DNA from: CAVVYA01 sp963752345
GTDB taxonomy: Bacteria > Pseudomonadota > Alphaproteobacteria > SMXQ01
Assembly: GCA_963752345.1 (NCBI GenBank)
Contig: CAVVYA010000020.1
Span: 62,001 to 126,000 of the forward strand
Length of the DNA: 64,000 nt
Reading direction: 5' to 3'
The notes below the pieces were generated by a model. It saw only the letters and a program-made list of their open reading frames with translations. It made no database searches and was not told the origin of the DNA. Shown one piece after another: positions 27,388-36,547 of the stretch (positions within the stretch are counted from its first letter, which is position 1; every line of letters begins with the position of its first letter). Both the position numbers and the translations under genes were made by a program.

Positions 27388-28011
27388 CTACTTGGTCTGG
27401 TCGGGCTTGCTGTTCTTGAGCAGCCGGTCGAGTTGCTCCTGCAGCAGATCCAGCTTGGCGCGCAGTTCGCGCATCTCAGCCGTTTCCGCGCCCCGGCGCG
27501 CCGTCTGATCGGACTCCGGCGCGGTTTCCCCATCGCGCGACGGCTGGGGAAATGGCGCGAAGATGCGCATGGCATCCTCGAACATCGCCATGTTGCGCTT
27601 TCCCATCTCGTTCAGCTTGTCGCCGAACGGAAACAGTCCCGTGAAGGTCTCTTCCATATACTGGCGGATCTGCTGCTGATTGCGCGAGAAGGATTCCATG
27701 CTGAGGTCGAGATAGCGCGGCACCATGCCCTGCATGCCCTGGCCATAAAGGCCGATGATCTGGCGCAGAAATTTGATCGGCAGCAGGTTCTCGCCCTTGT
27801 TCTCTTCCTCGATGATGATCTGGGTCAGGACCTGACGTGTCAGGTCCTCGTTGGTCTTGGCGTCGAGCACGATGAACTCGACCCCGTCCTTGACCATGCG
27901 CGATAGATGCTCGAGCGTCACGTAGCTCGAGGTGGCGGTATTGTAGAGACGCCGATTGGCGTATTTCTTGATGGTGACCACGCCCTCGGGGGCGCCACTG
28001 GTATCGGCCAT
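27388..28011 (-). CDS. phaR: PHB/PHA synthesis repressor PhaR
   Basis: A 207-residue regulator. The N-terminal PHB/PHA-accumulation DNA-binding domain (VTIKKYANRRLYNTATSSYV, about 12-72) is followed by the PHB_acc domain (LPIKFLRQIIGLYG onward) and a C-terminal coiled-coil-like tail (EMRELRAKLDLLQEQLDRLL). PhaR represses phasin and PHA genes until it binds nascent PHB granules. It is divergent from the PhaC-like gene, and phbA-phbB follow on the other strand, so regulator and pathway are together. Confidence 0.93.
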   Translation of the reverse strand: MADTSGAPEGVVTIKKYANRRLYNTATSSYVTLEHLSRMVKDGVEFIVLDAKTNEDLTRQVLTQIIIEEENKGENLLPIKFLRQIIGLYGQGMQGMVPRYLDLSMESFSRNQQQIRQYMEETFTGLFPFGDKLNEMGKRNMAMFEDAMRIFAPFPQPSRDGETAPESDQTARRGAETAEMRELRAKLDLLQEQLDRLLKNSKPDQTK

Positions 28012-28090
28012 TTACAGCTGCCCTTAGATTACCGCGAGTCCCGCAATCGGGTTGCCTCACGCTCCCAATTTAGCAGGTATCGCTCAGAAA

Positions 28091-28120
28091 TGCTGCACCG
28101 CGCAAGCATTGTTGCAGTGC
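28091..28120. promoter_or_regulatory. TGC/GCA-rich element between phaR and the PhaC-like gene, possible PhaR operator
   Basis: TGCTGC and GCAGTGC flank a 17-base centre (28091-28120) in the divergent gap. PhaR proteins of other alphaproteobacteria bind TGC-rich inverted motifs. The match is by eye only. Confidence 0.3.
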
Positions 28121-28165
28121 GGCCAGACTCTGGCGAAGACGCCAGCGCGTCGATATACTGGTGCA

Positions 28166-28765
28166 ATGACGGGCGGAGCAAAGATCGACCGGTGGGCCGA
28201 AGCCATGTTCGATCTTTGGGAGCGGCAGTTCGCCGAACGGGTGGCCGATCCAAGCGGCGCCAAGACCCTCGCGGCTTTGCTGGCGAATAACCCCCATGCG
28301 GCGCGGCTCATGGCGGGCCAGGACGCCGCAGCAGACGTGTTCAAGCTGTGGCTGGTGGCTCTCACGGGTCATGCCATGACCGCGAGTTGGAATGCCTACG
28401 GCCAGGGCGGAACCCGGGGCGGGGCCAAGCCGGGAAATAGCGATGGCAGGCCGCCGGGCGAGCAGCAGCGTGAGCAAGACCAGCAAGCCGATGCGGCGCA
28501 ACACAGGCGGCGCAAGCGCGCGAAAAAGCCCACGGCAAAACCCGGAGCCGGCTCCCGGGCAGGCTCCGATGGAACGCCGCGGTCCGCGTCCGCTCGCGCT
28601 GCATCTGCTGACCGCGGAAGTGACGTGGGGCAGCCTGCGCGCCGCGCTTCCAGCTCTCGCGGCGGGGGAACTGCCGTGGCCGGAGCCGCTGGCCAGTCAG
28701 CTCAAAAGCCTGCGCGCCGAATTCCGCGCCGGCGGCGGGCCGCGCGAAAGCCAAAATCCCGCTGA
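28166..28765 (+). CDS. Small unknown protein upstream of the PhaC-like gene (only the first part looks coding)
   Basis: An open frame of 199 codons from ATG 28166. The first 90 or so residues (MTGGAKIDRWAEAMFDLWE, then LLANNPHAARLMAGQDA) look like a real helical protein. After about 28435 the reading becomes a low-complexity R/A/S string while a second frame, starting at 28443, turns coding-like. A one-base change in the G-rich run near 28420 would bring in a TAG at about 28437, just before ATG 28443, giving a gene of about 91 codons. Family not recognised; position between phaR and the PhaC-like gene suggests a PHB-granule or synthase-associated protein. Confidence 0.4.
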   Translation: MTGGAKIDRWAEAMFDLWERQFAERVADPSGAKTLAALLANNPHAARLMAGQDAAADVFKLWLVALTGHAMTASWNAYGQGGTRGGAKPGNSDGRPPGEQQREQDQQADAAQHRRRKRAKKPTAKPGAGSRAGSDGTPRSASARAASADRGSDVGQPARRASSSRGGGTAVAGAAGQSAQKPARRIPRRRRAARKPKSR

Positions 28766-30003
28766 ATCTCTGCCTCAGCTCACGGCGGCCATCGAGCGCG
28801 CCGGCGAGCGCCGCATGCTCGACTTCACCGCCGGCGTGCGGGCATATCGCGAACATCCCTATCGCCGCGATCTCGCCGAGCCGCCCGCCATATGGCGCGA
28901 CGGCACCACGCGGCTGCTCGACTATGGCGCGCCGGGTGCGTCCCGCGCGAGCGCGCGGCGCACGCCGCGCGCAAACTCGCGGGGCGCGGTGCTTGGTGGT
29001 GCCGTCGCTGGTCAACCGCGCCTATGTGCTCGACCTGACCGAGAAGACCAGCTTGATGCGCCATCTCGCGCGTCAGGGTTTCCGCCCCTTCCTGGTGGAT
29101 TGGGACGCGCCGGGGCCGCGCGAAAAATCCTTCGGGCTCGACGACTACATCGCGGGCCGGCTCGAGGGCGCGCTCGATGCGGCCGTGGCGGCGCATGGCG
29201 GCCCGGTCGCGGTGCTCGGGTATTGTATGGGCGGCAACCTCGCGCTCGCTCTGGCGCTGCGCCGGCCGCGCGGCGTCACCGGTCTGGCCTGTCTGGCGAC
29301 GCCGTGGGACTTTCACGCGGACGGGCCGATCTCGGCGCCGCTCGAGCCCATGGCGGCGGCCAATCTGTCCGCCGCCATCGCGGCTTTGCCCGAATTCCCC
29401 GTCGACCTGCTGCAGGCGATGTTCGCCAGCCTCGATCCCTTCCTGGTCAACCGGAAATATCGCGCGTTCGGCGCGACTCAGAAACAGCGCGCGGGCTTGG
29501 GCGCCAATCCCGACAAACGCAAGAGTCCCGGAACGAAAGCCGAGAGCGCCGACACGTTGTTCGTCGCCATCGAGGATTGGGTGAACGATGCCGTGCCGCT
29601 CGCATCCAGGGTTGCCAGCGAGTGTTTGGTTGGCTGGTACGGCGAGAACGCGCCGCTGCACGGCCGATGGCTCGTTGCCGGCCAAGCGGTGCGTCCGGCC
29701 GACCTGCAATGTCCCGCCCTGGTGATCATCCCGGCGCGCGACCGCATCGTGCCCCCGGCCTCCGCTATGGCCCTCGCCGCAGCCATGCCTCAGGCCCAGG
29801 TGGTGACCGTGCCGAGTGGCCATGTCGCCATGGTTGTCGGCGAGCAAGGGCCGCGACTGACCTGGGAGCCGCTGACCGCGTGGCTCGGTTCCCTGGAGGA
29901 ACCAGCGCGTCACGCCGAGACGCGGGCTAAGGCGGGAGCGACTCGCAAGCGCGGCCCGAAACCGCGCAAGCCCGTCAAAAAACGGTCACGGTCTGGTGGC
30001 TAG
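28443..30003 (+). CDS. PhaC-like alpha/beta hydrolase (frame break near 28950-28990)
   Basis: A member of the polyhydroxyalkanoate synthase / alpha-beta hydrolase superfamily, about 520 residues if started at 28443 (ATG 28569, just before RPLALHLL, is the alternative). Motifs: lipase-like box GYCMGG with Cys as nucleophile, Asp in PARDRIVPP, His in PSGHVAMV, as in PHA synthases. The first part (LDFTAGVRAYREHPYRRDL) and the main domain (VVPSLVNRAYVLDL onward) are in different frames; the shift falls in the GC-rich stretch 28950-28990. The C-terminus is a basic tail (KRGPKPRKPVKKRSR). Shorter than class I PhaC and lacking its full N-terminal domain, it may be a synthase, depolymerase or related acyltransferase. 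Confidence 0.72.
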
Positions 30004-30118
30004 AACAATGGCTGCCCAAAGCTTGGGCGGATTCCCATGCGGCGGTTATCCTTGTGCCGGTCGGATGCGGTTCTTACACTGACGGTCCAAATCACTCATC
30101 TCTCCTGGGGAGATTACC

Positions 30119-31294
30119 ATGGCTGACATCGTGATCGCCGGCGCCGTGCGTACGCCCATCGGCGCCTTTAACGGCAAGCTGAGCGGCGTGACCGCGCACG
30201 AACTGGGAGCGCTCGTGATCCAGGAGGCGATGGCGCGCGCCAAGGTGTCCGCCGACGAGGTCTCCGAGGTCGTCATGGGCCAGGTGCTGACGGCCGGCCA
30301 GGGTCAGAATCCGGCGCGTCAGGCGGCGATCAAGGCCGGCGTGCCGAAGGAGGTCGCGGCCTACGGGGTCAACCTGGTGTGCGGCTCAGGCGTCAAGTCG
30401 GTGGTGCTCGGCTACCAGGCGCTGCGCAATGGCGACAGCACCATCGTGATTGCCGGCGGGCAGGAGAGCATGAGCCTGGCACCGCATTGCGCCCATCTGC
30501 GCAACGGCCAGAAGATGGGCGACCTGTCGTTCACCGATACCATGATCAAGGACGGGCTGTGGGATGCCTTCAACGGCTATCACATGGGCACCACCGCGGA
30601 GAACGTGGCGTCGAACTGGCAGATCACCCGCGCCCAGCAGGATGCGCTGGCCGCCGCGTCGCAGCAGAAGGCGGAAGCGGCGCAGAAATCCGGCCGTTTC
30701 AAGGATGAAATCATTCCGGTGGTGATCAAGACGCGCAAGGGCGACGAGACCGTCGACACGGACGAATTCCCGCGTCACGGCACCACCATCGAGACTCTGG
30801 CCAAGCTGCGGCCGGCGTTCAGCAAGGACGGCACCGTGACGGCGGGCAATGCATCGGGCATCAACGACGGCGCCGCCGCGGTGGTGCTGATGACCGACGC
30901 CGACGCCGCCAGGCGCGGCATCGCGCCGCTCGCCATCATCCGCGCGTGGGCCCAGGCCGGCGTCGATCCGGCCGTGATGGGCAGCGGGCCGATTCCCGCC
31001 AGCCGCATGGCGTTGAAAAAGGCCGGCTGGTCGGTCGACGATCTCGACCTCATCGAGGCCAACGAGGCGTTCGCCGCCCAGGCCTGCGCGGTCAACAAGG
31101 ACCTCGGCTTCGATCCGGCCAAGGTCAACGTCAATGGCGGCGCCATCGCGCTCGGCCACCCGATCGGCGCCTCGGGCACGCGCATCCTGGTGACGTTGCT
31201 GCACGAGATGCAGAAGCGCGACGCGAAGAAGGGCTTGGCGACATTGTGCATCGGCGGCGGCATGGGCATCGCGCTCTGCGTCGAGCGGCCCTAG
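30119..31294 (+). CDS. phbA: Acetyl-CoA acetyltransferase (beta-ketothiolase)
   Basis: A 391-residue thiolase. Nucleophile C88 (NLVCGSG), H347 (GHPIGASG) and C377 (LCIGGGMG) form the biosynthetic-thiolase active site. It condenses two acetyl-CoA to acetoacetyl-CoA, the first step of PHB synthesis. Start ATG 30119 follows GGGGAGATTACC. Downstream phbB and upstream PhaC-like and phaR genes make a PHB locus. Length and motifs are normal. Confidence 0.95.
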   Translation: MADIVIAGAVRTPIGAFNGKLSGVTAHELGALVIQEAMARAKVSADEVSEVVMGQVLTAGQGQNPARQAAIKAGVPKEVAAYGVNLVCGSGVKSVVLGYQALRNGDSTIVIAGGQESMSLAPHCAHLRNGQKMGDLSFTDTMIKDGLWDAFNGYHMGTTAENVASNWQITRAQQDALAAASQQKAEAAQKSGRFKDEIIPVVIKTRKGDETVDTDEFPRHGTTIETLAKLRPAFSKDGTVTAGNASGINDGAAAVVLMTDADAARRGIAPLAIIRAWAQAGVDPAVMGSGPIPASRMALKKAGWSVDDLDLIEANEAFAAQACAVNKDLGFDPAKVNVNGGAIALGHPIGASGTRILVTLLHEMQKRDAKKGLATLCIGGGMGIALCVERP

Positions 31295-31449
31295 AGCGAT
31301 TTCCGCCGAAGTGGATAGCGGTTCGGCTTAGAGAACGCGACTCAATCCGCACTCGAAAGCAGGATCCGGTTCCACGGAAGCAAATCATGCTCTGGACACG
31401 ACGTGCGTTAAAAAAGTAACAAACGGCAACAGGGAAAGGGAGATCGGCC
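31295..31449. repeat. Probable dispersed intergenic repeat between phbA and phbB
   Basis: Of these 155 bases, about 31294-31400 (from agagcgatttccg through ggatccggttcc to atcatgctctgg) resemble a dispersed element I recall from intergenic regions of alphaproteobacteria; the last part holds the phbB ribosome-binding site (GGGAAAGGGAG). No second copy is in the window, so the repeat nature is from memory of the pattern, not shown here. Confidence 0.35.
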
Positions 31450-32172
31450 ATGGCGCGCACAGCACTGGTGACGGGCGGCACGCGCGGGATCGGCGCGGCA
31501 ATCGCAACCGCGCTCAAGGAGGCAGGCTACACGGTGGCGGCCTGTTACGGCTCGAACGACGAGAGCGCGAAGGCGTTCAACCAGAAAACCGGCATCCCGA
31601 TCTACAAGTGGGATGTCTCCAAGTTCAAGGAATGCGAAGCGGGCGTTGCCAAGGTGGCGGCCGACCATGGCCCGGTCGAGGTGCTCGTCAACAATGCCGG
31701 CATCACGCGCGATTCCACCATGGTGCGCATGACGCCCGAGCAATGGACGGCGGTGATCGAGACCAATCTCACCTCCTGCTTCAACATGTCGCGCTGCGTC
31801 ATCGATGCGATGCGCGAGCGCAACTTCGGGCGCATCGTCAATATCGGCTCGATCAACGGCCAGGCCGGGCAATACGGCCAGGTCAATTACGCGGCGGCCA
31901 AGTCGGGCATTCACGGCTTCACCAAGGCGCTGGCCCAGGAAGGCGCATCGAAGGGCGTCACGGTGAACGCCGTGGCGCCGGGCTATATCGACAGCGAGAT
32001 GGTGCGCGCCGTGCCGCCCCCGGTGCTCGAGAAGATCGTCGCGCGTATTCCCGTCGGCCGCCTGGGCCGCGCCGACGAGATCGCCCGCGCCGTGCTCTTC
32101 CTGGTCGCCGACGACGCCGGCTTCATCACCGGCTCGACGCTGTCGATCAACGGCGGCCAGCATATGTATTGA
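31450..32172 (+). CDS. phbB: Acetoacetyl-CoA reductase
   Basis: A 240-residue SDR of the PhaB/FabG group. NADP site TGGTRGIG, NNAG at about 84, catalytic Ser in NIGSINGQAGQYGQ, and YxxxK in VNYAAAKSG. The GQAGQYGQVNY stretch and the ending TLSINGGQHMY are typical of PhaB. It reduces acetoacetyl-CoA to (R)-3-hydroxybutyryl-CoA, the PHB monomer. It follows phbA after a 155-base gap and may be co-transcribed. Confidence 0.94.
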   Translation: MARTALVTGGTRGIGAAIATALKEAGYTVAACYGSNDESAKAFNQKTGIPIYKWDVSKFKECEAGVAKVAADHGPVEVLVNNAGITRDSTMVRMTPEQWTAVIETNLTSCFNMSRCVIDAMRERNFGRIVNIGSINGQAGQYGQVNYAAAKSGIHGFTKALAQEGASKGVTVNAVAPGYIDSEMVRAVPPPVLEKIVARIPVGRLGRADEIARAVLFLVADDAGFITGSTLSINGGQHMY

Positions 32173-32239
32173 AGCCTCCGCTCGCGCGAGCGGAGGCAGG
32201 GAACGGCTATAGCGGTCTGTGCTGCGTCGTTGGTTTAGC

Positions 32240-32842
32240 CTACGCCGGCACCGGGTCGGCCGCCTTCATGCAGGGCTGCTTGATGAAGCCGTCGTACCAC
32301 TTGGCGAGCTTCGCGTGGCTGTCGCGCCAGCCGGCGAGCACGTTGTTCCGGTCAAGGAAGCCGAGCGTCACCGCGAAGGTGATATGGGCCGGCGTCACGG
32401 TGGCGCCGAGTTCGTCGAGCGCCTGTTCCATGACGGCGAGCCCGCGCTTCAGCTTCTTCTGCTGACGCTCGATCCATTCGGGCGAGATCTGCTCGGGCTT
32501 GTGCATGCGCGCTTCCATGCGGCACAGCACGCCGGCATCCAGCACACCGTGGCCGACCGCTTCGAGCTGCAGCATGCGGCGGCGCGCCTTGCCCGATTCC
32601 GGGTAGAGTCTGCGGCCTTTGCCGATCTCGTCGAGATACTGGCAGATCAGCGCCGATTCGATCAGCACCTCGCCGTCGTCGGTCACCAGCGTCGGGATCT
32701 TGTCGAGCGGGTTCATGCGGTCGAGGTTCACGCCGGGTTCGCGCGCGGCGAGCTTCTCGAGCTTGGCGTCGAGGCCCTTTTCATGGGCCACGGCGAGCAC
32801 CTTGCAGGCATAAGGCGAGGTCGGCGAGTAATAGAGCTTCAT
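32240..32842 (-). CDS. Glutathione S-transferase family protein
   Basis: A 200-residue GST. The thioredoxin-like N-terminal domain (MKLYYSPTSPYACKVL; likely catalytic Ser/Thr region SPTSP) and the glutathione-binding VLIESALICQYL are clear; a helical C-terminal domain follows. Function beyond glutathione binding is not predictable. It lies 31 bases after the glyoxalase II gene on the same strand, another glutathione-dependent enzyme. Confidence 0.88.
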   Translation of the reverse strand: MKLYYSPTSPYACKVLAVAHEKGLDAKLEKLAAREPGVNLDRMNPLDKIPTLVTDDGEVLIESALICQYLDEIGKGRRLYPESGKARRRMLQLEAVGHGVLDAGVLCRMEARMHKPEQISPEWIERQQKKLKRGLAVMEQALDELGATVTPAHITFAVTLGFLDRNNVLAGWRDSHAKLAKWYDGFIKQPCMKAADPVPA

Positions 32843-32873
32843 CGGGGTCTCCCTGGATCGTCGTTTATTGAAC

Positions 32874-33646
32874 TCAGAAATTATCCTTGCGGCGGCGGAT
32901 CTCGGCGAACACCGCGACCGGGTCGCCCGGCGCCAGCCCGACCGATTGCGCGAGCGCCGGCTGGTCGGCGCGCAGGAATGGATTGGTGGCGCGCTCCTCG
33001 GCCAGGGTCGAGGGCACCGTCGGCTCGCCGCGCGCGCGTTTCTCGTCGACGTCGCGGGCGCGCGCGACCAGGGCGGGGTTGCCGCCGTCCACGGTCAGCG
33101 CGAAGCGCGCGTTGGACTGGGTGTATTCGTGGGCGCAATAGACCCGCGTCGGCGTCGGGCAGAGGCCTGAGCTTGCCGATGGAATGCCACATCTGGCCGG
33201 GCGTGCCCTCGAACAGGCGGCCGCAGCCCAGCGCGAAAATCGTGTCACCGCAGAACAGCGCGTCGCTCCCGGGAAACCAGAATGCGATATGGCCGCGGGT
33301 GTGGCCGGGAATGTCGAACACCTCGGCGGTCTCGGCGCCGAACGCGGTAGGTGTCGCCCTCGCCGACCTCGATATCGATGCCCGGGATGCGGTCGCGGTC
33401 GGCGCGCGGGCCGACGACGGTCGCTCCCCAGCGCGCCTTGAGGGCCAGGTTGCCGCCGGTATGGTCCTTGTGGTGATGGGTATTGAGGATATGGGTCAGC
33501 CGCCAGCCGAGCGCTGCGAGCTTGGCCTCGACCGGCTCGGCCTCCGCCGGATCGACCACGGCAACGACGTTCGCCTCGGGCTCGCGCACGAGCCAGAGGT
33601 AATTGTCCTTGAGCGCGGGAATGCGATGGATTTCGAGTTTTGCCAT
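32874..33646 (-). CDS. gloB: Hydroxyacylglutathione hydrolase (glyoxalase II), two frame breaks
   Basis: A metallo-beta-lactamase-fold enzyme of about 256 residues when joined. The metal site THHHKDHTGG is in the first frame, PGHTRGH and FCGDTIF in the second, and CAHEYT plus the end EIRRRKDNF in the third. The first break is at about 33347 (one extra G; removing it gives TYRFGAETAEVFDIPGH); the second is near 33165. It hydrolyses S-D-lactoylglutathione in methylglyoxal detoxification. ATG 33646 gives the family N-terminus (KLEIHRIPALKDNYLW). All ligand residues remain, so the gene is probably intact in the organism. Confidence 0.85.
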
Positions 33647-33794
33647 CCCTGGAAGGATAGCACGCCCAATGGTTTGTGCCACAGCACGATCCCGCAAAGG
33701 CGCTGCGTTTTCGGACCAGATCGTCAGACCGGGCAACCACCTCGACCGAGATCGGGATTCAAAGCGACGCGGTTTCGGTTTAACCTCGCCGCCC

Positions 33795-34565
33795 ATGTGG
33801 ACCGATGTGGTGGACCTGCGCGACTTCTATGCGACCAGCCTGGGTCAAGTTGCCTCCCGCATGTTGCGCCGCCGTATTCGCCTGATCTGGCCCGATCTGA
33901 CCGGCCAGCGCGTGCTCGGCCTGGGTTATGCCATTCCCTACCTCCGGCCCTTCCTCGACGAGGCCGAGCGGGTGATCGCCGTGATGGCGGCGCAGCAGGG
34001 GGTGCTGCCCTGGCCGGCCCACGGCGCCAACCATGTGGCGCTGGCCGATGAGGCGGACCTGCCGCTGCCTGACTTGTCGGTCGACCGCGTGCTGCTGGTC
34101 CATGCGGTGGAATGCAGCGAGCAGCTGCGCCCCATGTTGCGCGAGGTATGGCGCGTGCTGGCCGATGGCGGCCGCATCCTGGTGGTGGTGCCGAACCGGC
34201 GCGGCATCTGGGCGCGCTTCGAACGCACGCCGTTCGGCTTCGGCCATCCCTACACGGTGACCCAGCTCTCGCGCCTGCTGCGCGACTGCTTGTTCACGCC
34301 GGTGTCGGCCGCCGGCGCGCTGTTCGTGCCGCCGAGTTCGTCGCGCATGGCGCTGACCACGGCGCCTGCCTGGGAAAAGCTCGGCGACCGCTGGTTTCCG
34401 CGCTTCGCCGGCGTGGCGATGATCGAGGCGACCAAGCAGATCTATGCCGCCGCGCCGGCGGCGACACGCGCCGAACGGCGGCCGGTCTATGTCCCGGCGC
34501 GCCACAGCAACCGCACGACGCTGCGCGAGACTACTTCAGAAGAAACACGGCCTGGCGGCCGGTGA
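33795..34565 (+). CDS. Class I SAM-dependent methyltransferase
   Basis: A 256-residue methyltransferase, divergent from gloB. The SAM motif is degenerate (RVLGLGYAIPYLRPF); DRVLLVHAVEC and DGGRILVVVPNRRGIWARFE fit methyltransferase domain 11. ATG 33795 starts MWTDVVDLRDFYAT, close to the expected N-terminus. The gene ends inside the 3' end of metW (35-base convergent overlap). Substrate unknown. Confidence 0.82.
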   Translation: MWTDVVDLRDFYATSLGQVASRMLRRRIRLIWPDLTGQRVLGLGYAIPYLRPFLDEAERVIAVMAAQQGVLPWPAHGANHVALADEADLPLPDLSVDRVLLVHAVECSEQLRPMLREVWRVLADGGRILVVVPNRRGIWARFERTPFGFGHPYTVTQLSRLLRDCLFTPVSAAGALFVPPSSSRMALTTAPAWEKLGDRWFPRFAGVAMIEATKQIYAAAPAATRAERRPVYVPARHSNRTTLRETTSEETRPGGR

Positions 34566-35160
34566 GATTGGCGAGCTTGCCGTGGGTCGGCACCTCGCGG
34601 GTGCGGCCCCCCGATTGCACGACGAAGCAGCGCTCCGGCGCGATCGACAAATCGCGGCACAGCACTAGGAAATCGTGAATGGTGCAGGGCCGGATATTGG
34701 CGCTGTCGTACCAGGTGTGGCGCGGCGCGTCGGCGACCGGCATGCGGCCGCCAAAAAAGAGCCCGAGACGCGCCCGCCAGAAGCCGAAATTGTCGAACGA
34801 CACGATGGCGTGCTTGCCGATGCGCAGCAGCTCGCGCAGCGTCTTGCGCGGATCGTGCATCGCCTGCAGGGTCTGGCTCAGGATGACGTAGTCGAAGCCG
34901 TCCGACGGATAGTCCTCAAGGTCGGTTTCGGCGTTGCCCTGGACCACTGAAAGGCCCTGCTGGACGCAGGCGTTGACGCCCTCCTGGCGAATCTCGATGC
35001 CGCGTGCGTCGACGCCTTTGTGGTGCGCCAGGTACTGCAGCAGGGCGCCTTCGCCGCAGCCGACGTCGAGCACGCGCGTGCCCGACGGCACCAGATCGGC
35101 GACGAGCTGGAGGTCGGCGCGGATACGGCCGTTCACATGCGGAAGCGTTGGAGCGTTCAT
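34531..35160 (-). CDS. metW: Methionine biosynthesis protein MetW
   Basis: A 209-residue methyltransferase-fold protein with SAM motif VLDVGCGEGALL and the MetW features IRADLQLVADLVPSG and LSQTLQAMHDP. MetW is paired with MetX in many proteobacteria and is needed for, or stimulates, the homoserine acyltransfer step. Its start overlaps the metX stop by ATGA, so the two are translationally coupled. Confidence 0.93.
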   Translation of the reverse strand: MNAPTLPHVNGRIRADLQLVADLVPSGTRVLDVGCGEGALLQYLAHHKGVDARGIEIRQEGVNACVQQGLSVVQGNAETDLEDYPSDGFDYVILSQTLQAMHDPRKTLRELLRIGKHAIVSFDNFGFWRARLGLFFGGRMPVADAPRHTWYDSANIRPCTIHDFLVLCRDLSIAPERCFVVQSGGRTREVPTHGKLANLTGRQAVFLLK

Positions 35161-36328
35161 GCTGTCGTCAGACCGCGGTGGGCCGCCGCGCCGTTGAGGA
35201 AGCCGGTCAACGTGCGGTGATAGTCGGGAATGTCGAGCAGGAACGAATCATGGCCCTGGTCGGTCTTGATCTCGACGAAGCTGACATTGGCCGCCGCCGC
35301 GTTCAAGCCATGGACGATGGCGCGGCTTTCGTAGGTCGGGAACATCCAGTCGCTCGAGAACGACAGCACGCAGAAGCGCACCTTGGTGTGCTTGAAGGCG
35401 TCGGGCAACGAGCCGCCGTACTCCTCGGCCAGGTCGAAGTAGTCGATGGCGCGGGTGATGTAGAGATAGGAATTGGCGTCGAACCGGTCGACGAAGGTGA
35501 TGCCCTGGTGGCGCAGATAGCTCTCGACCTGGAAATCCGCGTCGAAGCCGTAGGTCACCGCCTTGCGGTCCTGCAGGGCGCGGCCGAACTTGCGGTGCAG
35601 CGCCGCTTCCGAGAGATAGGTGATATGCGCGCCCATGCGCGCCACCGCGAGGCCGCGATGAGGTCGCGTGTTGTGTTCCAGATAGGCGCCGCCGCACCAG
35701 TCGGGGTCGGCCATGATCGCCTGGCGGCCGACCTCGTGGAAGGCGATGTTCTGGGCCGAGCAGCGCGCCGCCGAGGCGATCGGCACGGCGGAGAACACCC
35801 GCTCCGGGATAGCGCGCGGCCCAGTCGAGCACCTGCATGCCGCCCATCGAGCCGCCGATGACGCAGAACAGCTGGTCGATGCCGAGATGGTCGATCAGCA
35901 GCTTCTGCGCCTTGACCATGTCGCCGATGGTGATGACCGGGAAATGCAGCCCGTAGGGCTTGCCGGTCGCCGGATTGATCTCCTTGGGGCCGATGGTGCC
36001 CATGCAGCCGCCCAGGAGGTTCGAGCAGATGATGAAATATTTGTCGGTGTCGAGCGGCTTGCCAGGCCCGACGATATTGTCCCACCAGCCGCGCTTCCCG
36101 GTCAGCGGGTGGATGCCGGCGAGGAATTGATCGCCGGTCAGGGCATGGCACACCAGGATGGCGTTGGATTTATCGCCATTGAGCCGGCCATAGGTCTGAT
36201 AGGCCAGGGTAAAGGGCCCGAGATCGAGCCCGGAATCGAGCTTGAGCGGCGTCGGGGTGCCGAGCGACACCGTCAATCCGGTCTGACTCTGCAGACTTGA
36301 TACTATCCTGGCTGTGGGGAATGCTCAT
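35157..36328 (-). CDS. metX: Homoserine O-acetyltransferase (or succinyltransferase), frame breaks near 36285 and 35810
   Basis: An alpha/beta-hydrolase-fold acyltransferase of about 390 residues. The nucleophile motif GGSMGGMQVLDW is in the first main frame; after one extra G at about 35810 (YPERVFSAVPIAS restored) comes the second half with the Asp region (SFSSDWMFP) and His in DQGHDSFLLD. The open frame holding LTVSLGTPTPLKLDSG lacks an ATG; MSIPHSQDSIKS in the next frame supplies a start at 36328 if one base is shifted near 36285. TTG 36276 is the alternative. First committed step of methionine synthesis, coupled to metW. A good sigma-70-type promoter lies about 120 bases upstream. Confidence 0.85.
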
Positions 36329-36448
36329 GTCCTGTTCCCAAGCCGAGCCGGCGGTCTGTGCTCGGCCGGTCACTGCCGCTGCCGGCCGCCGGAACGGGTG
36401 TTCAGCGGCGGTCCGGATGACGGCGCGGTGGCGTTTCGCTGGCTGTGA

Positions 36449-36477
36449 TAGCTAGGGTCCAAGCCCTGGACTGTCAA
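36449..36477 (-). promoter_or_regulatory. Sigma-70-type promoter for metX-metW
   Basis: On the minus strand TTGACA (36472-36477), a 17-base spacer and TAGCTA (36449-36454). The predicted start leaves a GC-rich leader of about 110 bases before ATG 36328. The leader has inverted repeats but I could not match it to a SAM riboswitch. Confidence 0.6.
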
Positions 36478-36485
36478 CGTTTTCT

Positions 36486-36514
36486 TTGATTTTGCAACCA
36501 GCTAGGACTATGAC
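36486..36514 (+). promoter_or_regulatory. Sigma-70-type promoter for the aromatic amino-acid operon
   Basis: TTGATT (36486-36491), 17-base spacer and TATGAC (36509-36514), placing the transcript start 25-30 bases before ATG 36548. It is back-to-back with the metX promoter, only eight bases between the two -35 elements. Confidence 0.45.
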
Positions 36515-36547
36515 TTGTCGCCCTTAATCCGCAGTCTTTCCATAAGC

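Noticed and set aside
36329..36445. Possible SAM-type riboswitch in the metX leader
   Set aside because: Inverted repeats occur but I could not place SAM-II, SAM-V or SAH cores; GC-rich leader alone is not enough.
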